Assembly (NCBI GenBank): GCA_938075415.1
Contig: CALJHC010000013.1
Coordinates: 206,180-270,179 of the forward strand
DNA: 64,000 nucleotides
Direction: 5' to 3'
Origin: an uncultured Rubripirellula sp.
GTDB lineage: Bacteria; Planctomycetota; Planctomycetia; Pirellulales; Pirellulaceae
Below the pieces are notes generated by a model. It worked only from the letters and a program-made list of their open reading frames with translations. It made no database searches and was not told the origin of the DNA. Shown piece by piece: positions 37,846 through 45,539 of this stretch (its first letter is position 1; each line of letters begins with the position of its first letter). Both the position numbers and the translations under genes were made by a program.

Positions 37846-39200
37846 CACGGCAGTGCAATCTCCTTGAGCGTAAATCCCACCTGACTTGAAATCACTTCCG
37901 TTGGCGACTCGTAAACTAAATTGAATCCCTGGAACCCCGATTCGAGATCAAAAAGATAACTAATCCCAACACCTGAGTCAGTTTGACGAACGACCTCGTA
38001 GCCCAAGTGGTTGATTCGAGACCCGTCTGGACGTTCTACAAAAACCTCGTTCTCGAAAATCCATTGCCGGTGACTTTCCAAAGCCCTTCCCGCTTGCTCT
38101 AAATCGACACCGATGACCAGCTGATGCAGTTCACCATTTTCACGAATCCCTTCTAGACTGACAGACATCGAATCGATCGAAACTTTACCTGTGCCCGTGT
38201 TAAGGGGAAGCTCAAATCGCTTTCGTTCACCGGGCAACATCGCATTGAGCACCCCCTGAAGTGATTCGATACGATCCGGCCTGCCAGCGGGCAACTGAAA
38301 TGGCAACGAACACTCACTGAAGGAAATTTCACCGTTGGTTATCACATCAATCGTTTCCCCTGACGGCTGTGGCAACAGAATCTCGCCATCATCCAGCACT
38401 GCCTTCAATTCCTGCACAGGAAGTGACAAACCGATCGGTGTCACATTGGGTTCCCAACTGATTTCTATTGAAACATTCAAGCTGCTAAGCTCTGCCTGCC
38501 TGAATGTTCGTCGAGCGTAAACCATCATCGGCTCAACTCGGTAGATTCCGGCGTAACAAGCCGAATCAACACGTGAAGGGCGACCTTGCAAACGGTCGAT
38601 TAATTGAAGCGTCTCCCGAGCACCACCATAGAAGTTGATATCCAAACCAGCTTCGTCTAAAACCAAATCAAGCGAATGCCAGAAGGGCAGAGAAGATCGA
38701 ATCGGCTGGATGGGCGTCTCTGACTCTTTTCGACATGCGAAATTCACTCCTGTTTCAAGGCTGATTTCCTCCAGAGCTTCACCCAAAGTCTTGACTCCAT
38801 CCAAACGAATCATTCGCTGAGCTGGTGGATCCAACTGCTCCTCTTGTCGCGCTGAGAGAACTTGTCGGATCCGAGCCAATCGCTCATTAGCTTCTGAAGA
38901 AAATCCTAGTTGCTTCTCAGGTAGCATTCCCAAAATTTCCGGCCCAGCATTCAGCAGCGCTCGCTCCGACTTGCGCCGAGAGATTGACGAAGGTGCGTCC
39001 AGTTCGTTAAGCCAACGGTCAACCTGTTGTCTCATTGTCTCGTCCGATTTCACTGACTGACCTCCCTGCCCAGCCGCGACATCGATTTCGCCTTGCTCTT
39101 GACCGTGCAGTCGTACGTGAACAATTAAAATCCAAACAAAAATAACCAACGTCACCTTTGATGAACTAGCGATTCGATATCTGGGTAACGGGTTAATCAA
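37845..39200 (-). CDS. Secreted protein with AGP-type helical module, unknown function
   Basis: 451 residues from a TTG at 39200, which has GAGGAGAGG just upstream and gives a proper signal peptide (VTLVIFVWILIVHVRLHG). A TTG at 39266 would overlap the previous stop as TTGA and add 22 residues. Near the N-terminus is the pattern W-L-x-EL ... RRKSERALLNAGP ... ERLARIRQVLSA, which resembles the module in the PDZ protein at 12229-13470. A region like the N-terminal part of secretins or STN domains follows (TLGEALEEISLETGVNFAC). The rest is beta-rich. Function unknown. It sits between the DUF1501 gene and the prolyl isomerase in one run. Confidence 0.78.
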   Translation of the reverse strand: MINPLPRYRIASSSKVTLVIFVWILIVHVRLHGQEQGEIDVAAGQGGQSVKSDETMRQQVDRWLNELDAPSSISRRKSERALLNAGPEILGMLPEKQLGFSSEANERLARIRQVLSARQEEQLDPPAQRMIRLDGVKTLGEALEEISLETGVNFACRKESETPIQPIRSSLPFWHSLDLVLDEAGLDINFYGGARETLQLIDRLQGRPSRVDSACYAGIYRVEPMMVYARRTFRQAELSSLNVSIEISWEPNVTPIGLSLPVQELKAVLDDGEILLPQPSGETIDVITNGEISFSECSLPFQLPAGRPDRIESLQGVLNAMLPGERKRFELPLNTGTGKVSIDSMSVSLEGIRENGELHQLVIGVDLEQAGRALESHRQWIFENEVFVERPDGSRINHLGYEVVRQTDSGVGISYLFDLESGFQGFNLVYESPTEVISSQVGFTLKEIALP

Positions 39201-39262
39201 ATGCCTCTCCTCAGTACGCACAATGTGCCAAAAATGAAGTGTATTCGTGGATAAAGCCAGCC

Positions 39263-40678
39263 TCAACTAGCAATCACGGGATGCACGACACGACCGTGCA
39301 CATCCGTTAATCGAAAATCTCGACCCGCATATCGATAAGTTAATTGCTCGTGGTCAATCCCCAGCAAGTGCAACATAGTGGCGTGCAGGTCGTGCATGTG
39401 TACGCGATCTTTCTCAGCGAAATATCCGTAATCATCAGTTTCACCGAAGGTGATTCCGGTGCGAACACCACCCCCCGATAAAACCATCGAGAATCCTTGC
39501 GGATTGTGATCTCGACCGTTCTTCCCTTGAACGACGGGAGTCCTACCAAACTCTCCTCCCCAAACGATCAAGGTGTCATCCCACAAACCTCGCTGCTTCA
39601 AATCAGAGATCAATGCGGCTATCGGCTGGTCGGTAGCGAGTGCATTCTTATTATGCCCTGATTCAAGATTGCCATGTTGGTCCCAAACCTGTCCACTGCT
39701 GACGGTGATAAATCGCACACCTGACTCAGCGAGACGGCGCGCGAGCAGGCAACTACGACCAAAAGCGTCAGTCTCCTTGGTACCTATCCCATATCCCCGA
39801 TGCGTTTCATCTGTCTCCCTTTCAACATCAAAAACCTCAGGTGCGGCTAAGCGCATCCGAGACGCGAGATCGACCGCTTCCACAGCGCCTCGCAATTCAC
39901 GATCAGATCCAATTGCTCGAAGATGCTCCAAGTTCATTTGTCGGACCAAATCAAAACGTTCCTTGATCTCCCTCTCCGTCCCCGGACCCACCAAGTGAGA
40001 AATCTGCCCAGTGCCGGGCTTACCATTACTGCCCACGGACGTAGCTTGATGCATCGCAGGCAAAAAAGCGGCTCCGTAATTACGAGGCCCACCATGAGCG
40101 GTGGCAGGACCGATGGCAACGTGAGCCGGCAAGTCAGGATGCGCGCTACCCAATGCATAACTCACCCACGCACCCACACTGGGTCGAACCAAATTGTCAC
40201 TGCCCGTGTTTACCATCCCAACGGCCTGACCATGTGACTGACCATTGGTGTGCATGCTTCGGATTACGCAAAGTGAATCAGCATGTTTCGCCATGTGGGG
40301 CAACAAATCACTCACCCACAACCCTGATTGTCCCCGCTGTTTGAATTTCCACGGGCCATTCAACAACTTTGGAACAGCATCAATATTAGGAGGCAAATCA
40401 AAGGGTAGTTTCTTACCATCATCCTTTGCCAGTCGGGGCTTGTAGTCAAACGTATCAACGTGACTGGGACCTCCATGCATGAACAAAAAGATGACACGTT
40501 TGACGCGGGGAGTCACGTGTGGCGTTCCAACTGCGGCGCTGTCCGCTGTGGCACCCATCACTTGTTGCATCGGATCAAAGGCTGCGACAGAAAGCCCACC
40601 AAGCATAAAACTGCTCATCGCCCCAAATTGACGACGGGTGCTGAACTGCGAGTTGTTTCGAGAAGATAACCGATTCAT
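39263..40678 (-). CDS. DUF1501 (sulfatase-fold) exported protein
   Basis: 471 residues from ATG 40678. A leader with [16 protein letters not shown] resembles a Tat signal. Conserved segments are [63 protein letters not shown] and [17 protein letters not shown]. This is the DUF1501 family, with alkaline-phosphatase-like fold. In planctomycetes it nearly always accompanies a PSCyt1/DUF1549/DUF1553 gene, as here (168 bases downstream of it). The exact reaction is not established. The frame extends to 40717, but the later ATG puts the leader in place. Confidence 0.95.
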   Translation of the reverse strand: MNRLSSRNNSQFSTRRQFGAMSSFMLGGLSVAAFDPMQQVMGATADSAAVGTPHVTPRVKRVIFLFMHGGPSHVDTFDYKPRLAKDDGKKLPFDLPPNIDAVPKLLNGPWKFKQRGQSGLWVSDLLPHMAKHADSLCVIRSMHTNGQSHGQAVGMVNTGSDNLVRPSVGAWVSYALGSAHPDLPAHVAIGPATAHGGPRNYGAAFLPAMHQATSVGSNGKPGTGQISHLVGPGTEREIKERFDLVRQMNLEHLRAIGSDRELRGAVEAVDLASRMRLAAPEVFDVERETDETHRGYGIGTKETDAFGRSCLLARRLAESGVRFITVSSGQVWDQHGNLESGHNKNALATDQPIAALISDLKQRGLWDDTLIVWGGEFGRTPVVQGKNGRDHNPQGFSMVLSGGGVRTGITFGETDDYGYFAEKDRVHMHDLHATMLHLLGIDHEQLTYRYAGRDFRLTDVHGRVVHPVIAS

Positions 40679-40845
40679 TTTCAACCTGTCTTCACTACCT
40701 GACCATACTTTTCCCATACGTCCTCAAGCTAATCTAAATCGTCGAATTCTTCCGAGCAAATTAGTTCATCCGTTACGTTACATCTCGACCATCAAACTCA
40801 GTCACAATTAATGATTGGTACTCATTCAAAATCTTCTGGAACTTA

Positions 40846-43773
40846 CTAGTCGATAAACCGAAAGGGTGCCGACGCATAGATTGCCGAGATATACTGCAAC
40901 CATGCCTCATCGTCCGCCTCTCTGCCATCGAAGAACTTCCTCGCAATCGCAATCTCATGCGGCTTGGGAAATCGCTGCAACAAGAGACGACTAACCGCTT
41001 CCAAACGGCTTTCAAAAGACATTGCCTGTTCTAGCAGCCGATCCCGAGTGACGGCGGCCCAGTCTCGAATGTCCTGACTGTTGATCAGTATCAAAGCCTG
41101 CCCGGGCACATTTGTCGTTGGTCTCTTCCCAACCAAAAGATCGGGATCTGCCATGTCCAATGCGAGCAGCAAATCAGGCAGGTAGCCCCGAACGATAGGC
41201 AAATAGATTGACCGAACTGGCAAAGCAACGTCATCGAACCTCGCCGCGCTGTCGCTATTGTTACTGGAGACTAAAACACCACGTCCTGCCATTGGTTCAA
41301 TTCGCGAAGCGGCATCCAGTTGACCCGTTGAAAAAATGATCGAATCCCTGATCGACTCAGCTGTCAATCGACGGCGGGGTGCTTTCCATAGCAGACGATT
41401 TTCTGGATCCAAGGAGATCGAGGCTGAATGATCTTGTGACGATCGCCGATAGGCCTGACTGATGACAATCTTCCGCACAAGTGATTTCAATCGCCATTCA
41501 TTATTGACGAAATCACTGGCAAGATAATCCAACAACTCGGGATGTGTCGGTCGCTCGCCCTGATAGCCGAAGTTATCCACCGTTCGGACAATACCCTCAC
41601 CAAGCAAATGCATCCAAACACGATTCACAAAAACTCGTGCCACAAGGGGATGATTCGGGTCAGTGAGCCAAGAGGCTAATTCTTGACGTCCGCTAGCGGC
41701 ACTCTCCTGCAATTCAGTCTGCTGGCTGTTACAAACGCGGACGAAACCGCGAGAAATCACATCACCAAGGTTGCGAACCTCTCCACGAATGTGAATGTGA
41801 CTGTCTCCAATTTGCTCAGCCGCCCGATCAGAGGGCGCCATCGCGACGGGCAGTGCGGGTGGAGTATTTTTCTTATGATCCTCAAGTTCTCCCTTCAGCT
41901 TTGATAAACGCTTCTCCGTCTGCTCGACTGATTGTTTGATTGCCATCCCTTCAGCATTCTGCTTACCGGAAGCAGCTGAACTTTCTCGGGGATCTTCACC
42001 ATGCAGTCGCTGATCCTGTTGAAAAATGAACTGCACAGCATCGGCGATGACGTGACCAGTCGTTCCTTCATTTCGAATGGTTAATCGAGTGTCGGCCTCA
42101 GCAGATAAATCAAAGATCCCAAGCGAAGACCACATTGGCTCAACTGAAATTGAGCGTTGATCCAAGACTAACTGCAGTTCGCCATTGGCTGTGGTCAAGG
42201 TAATCGGCACTGACTTTGCCCGATCCGTTCCGGGGGAGTAGGACACCCTTACCTCATAATGCCCTGACTGCGGCAAAACCGTTGAATACTGAATTGATGC
42301 CTCGCCTTTGCCGCTAGCGTCATCGTGAACGTAACCCTTACCAACAAAGTGTTTGACAAAGGTTGAATCTCTCCAATGGCCTATTTTTTTTGCCTCAACA
42401 TCGTCAAGCACGATGCCATCCATCGATCCATCAAGCGACGCTTTGAGTCCCTTTAGTTTTTGCTCGACCTCCTTGACGCCCCCTTGCATCCTCTTCAATT
42501 CTCGTTGGTGGGTCTCCAGAGCAAGACGCTGTTGTTCGGTGACTGGCAACGGAACTCGGTTCCACGTACTCACATACTTCTGGCTCTCACCATTGAGAGT
42601 CTGCGTACTGCTAAAAATACCGGCTAACGCGTAGTAATCTTCGGTAGGAATTGGGTCGAATTTGTGATCATGACAACGAGCACACCCAAGGGTTAACCCC
42701 ATAAAAGCTCGCCCGACGGTGTCAATCTGCTCATCGATGACATCAAGTTCCAATTTTGCTTTATCGCGTTCGCTTAACATTTTGGGCCCCAACATCAAGA
42801 AGGTTGTCGCCACCACATTATCAAGTCGCTTTGCATCATCTTGATGAGGCAACAAGTCACCTGCTATTTGCTGTCGAATCATCTCGTCGAAAGGCTGATC
42901 CAACATGAACGCCCGAATCAAGTACTCGCGATACCGCCACGCTTCATGGAAAGTTGCGTTGAAATCACTACCGTTACTATCAGCGTAACGAGCGACGTCC
43001 ATCCAGTGCCTAGCCCAATGCTCACCAAAACCTTTCGATGCGAGCAACTCGTTCACAATCCTGACCCAGTTCTGATGAGATGGATCAGCAAGCCAACGAT
43101 CCTGCAGTTGAATGGTGGGTGGCAGTCCAGTTAGATCCAAGCTCAACCGACGGAGCTGCACCTCTGGGTCCGCGAGAGGATTCGGAGTCAATCCCGCCAA
43201 GGCCATTTCATGATTCAGGTAGTCATCGACTAGCCCATCGCTGGGCATCTTGATCAAGCTCGCCGAAACACCATCGCCCAACTGGTCTGGGCTTAACTCA
43301 GAGGGCAATACAACTGACCTCGGCTGAAACGCCCAAAAGTTTTTTGCCTGCTCCCAGTCAACGCCGGATTCCTCTTGAGGATCATGCGTCATCGGACCGC
43401 GAGGGTCCACCGCGCCGGCTGAAATCCAACGATCAAAATCAGAAACCACCTCCTCGGACAACTTTCCATCCGGCGGCATCTCCGATGACTCATACCGAAT
43501 GGCCGACATCAAACGGCTTAACTTGGCGTCGCCGGGAACCATAGCTGGCCCGCTATCCCCGCCCCTCAACAATCCGTCACGAAAATCCAATCGCAAAGAT
43601 CCAGCAATCTCTGCGGAGTCACCAGAGTGACATTCGTAACAGTGCTCGATCAAGATCGGACGAATTTTGGACTCAAAAAAGTCAACGTGGCTTGGGTCTT
43701 GCGCATGACAATCCAACGCAGTCCATGCGAACGCGAACACAAACACTTGGATAAGGCTGGATGGTTTTAACAT
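40846..43773 (-). CDS. Planctomycete cytochrome c / DUF1549 / DUF1553 protein
   Basis: 975 residues from ATG 43773 (a TTG at 43788 is possible). Signal peptide (LIQVFVFAFAWTALDCHA). PSCyt1 domain with one c-haem site, CYECH, near residue 50, and a distal MPP. DUF1549 (PSCyt2) follows, with LSLDLTGLPPT, WARHWMDVARYADSNG and a second CxxCH (CARCHDHKFDPI). A beta-rich insert (HYEVRVSYSPGTDRAKSVPI), of golvesin or xanthan-lyase C-terminal type, comes next, then a helical stretch. DUF1553 (PSD1) ends the protein: DPNHPLVARVFVNRVWMHLL and RRRLTAESIRDSI. These proteins are thought to take part in electron transfer coupled to polysaccharide use. Paired with DUF1501 downstream. Confidence 0.96.
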   Translation of the reverse strand: MLKPSSLIQVFVFAFAWTALDCHAQDPSHVDFFESKIRPILIEHCYECHSGDSAEIAGSLRLDFRDGLLRGGDSGPAMVPGDAKLSRLMSAIRYESSEMPPDGKLSEEVVSDFDRWISAGAVDPRGPMTHDPQEESGVDWEQAKNFWAFQPRSVVLPSELSPDQLGDGVSASLIKMPSDGLVDDYLNHEMALAGLTPNPLADPEVQLRRLSLDLTGLPPTIQLQDRWLADPSHQNWVRIVNELLASKGFGEHWARHWMDVARYADSNGSDFNATFHEAWRYREYLIRAFMLDQPFDEMIRQQIAGDLLPHQDDAKRLDNVVATTFLMLGPKMLSERDKAKLELDVIDEQIDTVGRAFMGLTLGCARCHDHKFDPIPTEDYYALAGIFSSTQTLNGESQKYVSTWNRVPLPVTEQQRLALETHQRELKRMQGGVKEVEQKLKGLKASLDGSMDGIVLDDVEAKKIGHWRDSTFVKHFVGKGYVHDDASGKGEASIQYSTVLPQSGHYEVRVSYSPGTDRAKSVPITLTTANGELQLVLDQRSISVEPMWSSLGIFDLSAEADTRLTIRNEGTTGHVIADAVQFIFQQDQRLHGEDPRESSAASGKQNAEGMAIKQSVEQTEKRLSKLKGELEDHKKNTPPALPVAMAPSDRAAEQIGDSHIHIRGEVRNLGDVISRGFVRVCNSQQTELQESAASGRQELASWLTDPNHPLVARVFVNRVWMHLLGEGIVRTVDNFGYQGERPTHPELLDYLASDFVNNEWRLKSLVRKIVISQAYRRSSQDHSASISLDPENRLLWKAPRRRLTAESIRDSIIFSTGQLDAASRIEPMAGRGVLVSSNNSDSAARFDDVALPVRSIYLPIVRGYLPDLLLALDMADPDLLVGKRPTTNVPGQALILINSQDIRDWAAVTRDRLLEQAMSFESRLEAVSRLLLQRFPKPHEIAIARKFFDGREADDEAWLQYISAIYASAPFRFID

Positions 43774-44298
43774 GCTGGCCGTTAACAACTAGGTAAGATC
43801 GTGATCGGATGCTGGGTCATCTTTAATCCATCACCAACATCCAGCGAATGACTTGATAACCGCTTTCACAGGAGATTAACTCGTCAAGTCACCCGCTCTG
43901 AACGTTGACCCGATCCCCTCGGTGATCAGCAGACTTGCCGCAGAAACGGAAGGTCAACCAAAATGGAAAAACAAAGCTTTACCCAGAAGCACCTAATGTT
44001 GATTCCGGCAAATCCGCCTCCAGAATCAGACTTCGCGGCGGTTATCAATACGCGTCCACAGGATGTTGCCAATGGCGATCTGCGGTTGCGAAACCACTAC
44101 GTCTTCAAGTGTCGAGCCAACGATCCCAGCATAACAGAGAGGGGTTTGTTTTGCACGAAATACCGATCGTCCTTAGAATGCGGACTGTGCTCTCTGAAAA
44201 TCAAAGAACACTGCAAATAGCAGACTGAAACGCAGGTTTCCAGTCTCACCCACTTCAAATCCCACGTTCCTCCCAATCGCACTAACGGACACAATCTA
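43774..44298. other. Divergent intergenic region with a possible small gene
   Basis: About 525 bases between the divergent cytochrome/DUF1553 and sirtuin genes. It may contain the small cysteine-rich gene described at 43963-44220. If that is not real, the region holds only the two promoters, which I cannot define. Confidence 0.4.
43963..44220 (+). CDS. Candidate small cysteine-rich protein
   Basis: 85 residues beginning MEKQSFTQKHLMLIPANPPP. The ATG has GGAAGG nine bases upstream, a good ribosome-binding site. The C-terminal third holds five Cys (KCRA, FCTK, ECGLCSLK, HCK), which could bind metal. No family recognised. It ends 78 bases before the sirtuin start in the same direction, so it might share a transcript. 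Codon use is plausible but not decisive. Confidence 0.38.
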   Translation: MEKQSFTQKHLMLIPANPPPESDFAAVINTRPQDVANGDLRLRNHYVFKCRANDPSITERGLFCTKYRSSLECGLCSLKIKEHCK

Positions 44299-45012
44299 AT
44301 GAAAGTATTGGTTCTAACGGGCGCCGGCATCTCTGCCGAATCTGGGATCAGCACTTTCCGTGGCTCCGACGGCCTGTGGGAAGGCCACAAACCACAGGAA
44401 GTCGCCACACCTGAGGCTTTTGCAGACAACCCAGCCTTGGTACATCGGTTCTATAACGATCGCCGGCGACAAATCCAGCAGGCTACGGTTCGCCCTAACG
44501 CAGCGCATCAAGCGTTAGCCCTCCTTGAGACGGCACTGGGTGAGGATTTTTTACTGGTCACTCAAAACGTAGACAACTTACATCAACGCGCCGGAAACTC
44601 TCGAGTCATCGCCATGCATGGGGAGTTACTAAAGGTTCGCTGCAATGAAACTGGCGAAATTTTCGATTGGCATGAAGATCTAACAGAAGGCACACCGCAC
44701 CCAAACAATCCTTTGATCCAAAAAAGCCTTCGTCCACACATCGTTTGGTTTGGTGAAACACCCTTTTACCTGCCGCAAATTGAGGATGCCGCAAGACAAG
44801 CAGACGTGTTCATTTCCGTTGGGACTTCAGGAACCGTTTACCCCGCAGCTGGAATCCTTTCACAAACCCAGTCTCACTGCAGGACGATTGAAATCAACCC
44901 CTTTCCAACACCACTCTCCCCAAAGTTTGATGAGACGATTCGACAAAAAGCTTCCATTGCGGTTCCGATCGTCACACAACAAATTCAGGATCAATCAATC
45001 ATTCGTGGATAA
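44299..45012 (+). CDS. cobB: NAD-dependent protein deacylase (sirtuin), zinc cysteines absent
   Basis: 237 residues. Visible parts are the NAD loop GAGISAESGI (8-17), STFRGSDGLW, FYNDRRR (Tyr52 and Arg55, the pair that marks SIRT5-like desuccinylases), TQNVDNLH (88-95) and the catalytic His107 in MHGE. The region after KVRC that usually holds the zinc ribbon (NETGEIFDWHEDLTEGTPH) has only Cys115; the three other zinc cysteines are missing. The NAD-side motif VGTSGTVYPAA is intact. It should remove acyl groups, probably acidic ones, from lysines. The missing zinc site is unusual, and the small subdomain may be held by other contacts. Confidence 0.92.
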   Translation: MKVLVLTGAGISAESGISTFRGSDGLWEGHKPQEVATPEAFADNPALVHRFYNDRRRQIQQATVRPNAAHQALALLETALGEDFLLVTQNVDNLHQRAGNSRVIAMHGELLKVRCNETGEIFDWHEDLTEGTPHPNNPLIQKSLRPHIVWFGETPFYLPQIEDAARQADVFISVGTSGTVYPAAGILSQTQSHCRTIEINPFPTPLSPKFDETIRQKASIAVPIVTQQIQDQSIIRG

Positions 45013-45311
45013 GACTTCTACAACAACAGAGAAACGCCGGGATTCAAAAATCACATGGATCGCCGATTTCCCAAAACAGACAAAAAAACCATCAACGATC
45101 GGCTCCCCTGCCGGACGATCCTTTGACTGCAAGACTGTCTAACTTGAAAGCACAATAAGCTGGCCAGAAGTCAATCGACAGACTGAATGATCAAGCAGTT
45201 AAGATCAGAATCACCAAGCAACCAACTCGCAACCAATCGCTTGCCACCCAAACCAGCATGACAAAAAAACGCGAGGCATCGTGCCGCACCATCGCGTGTC
45301 TTGATGACCTT
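45013..45311. other. Convergent intergenic region
   Basis: About 300 bases between the sirtuin and the small gene after argS. It holds the minus-strand terminator at 45269-45297. Nothing else seen. Confidence 0.55.
45269..45297 (-). terminator. Intrinsic terminator of the argS transcript
   Basis: Stem acgcga / tcgcgt with an inner ggca/tgcc pairing, followed on the minus strand by seven T's. It lies 15 bases past the stop codon of the small frame at 45312-45536, and 240 bases past argS. Confidence 0.75.
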
Positions 45312-45536
45312 TCACTGCCTGGCCTGACAGAAAACACCATTGATTACCAAGCGACACCAGGGGGTTGATGTCAGCGGAAGGCGACTCACATCCTTAGCAC
45401 GGGAAAGAAGATCCTGAGCAAGGCAATGCACCGCCGCACGAGACTTAATTCGCGGCAAGCCCGTTGCATCATAAAACGATGCGATATTCAAAGAAGAAAA
45501 CGCCAACAAGATTAGAAATCGGAAAGGCGAATCCAC
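45312..45536 (-). CDS. Candidate small secreted protein after argS
   Basis: 74 residues from GTG, starting 3 bases after the argS stop. The N-terminus (SPFRFLILLAFSSLNIAS) is signal-peptide-like. The mature part ends TPWCRLVINGVFCQARQ with two Cys. No family recognised. Support is positional: it fills the space between argS and an intrinsic terminator that follows 15 bases after its stop. It may be co-translated with argS, or it may be part of an untranslated tail. Confidence 0.42.
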   Translation of the reverse strand: MDSPFRFLILLAFSSLNIASFYDATGLPRIKSRAAVHCLAQDLLSRAKDVSRLPLTSTPWCRLVINGVFCQARQ

Positions 45537-45539
45537 AGG

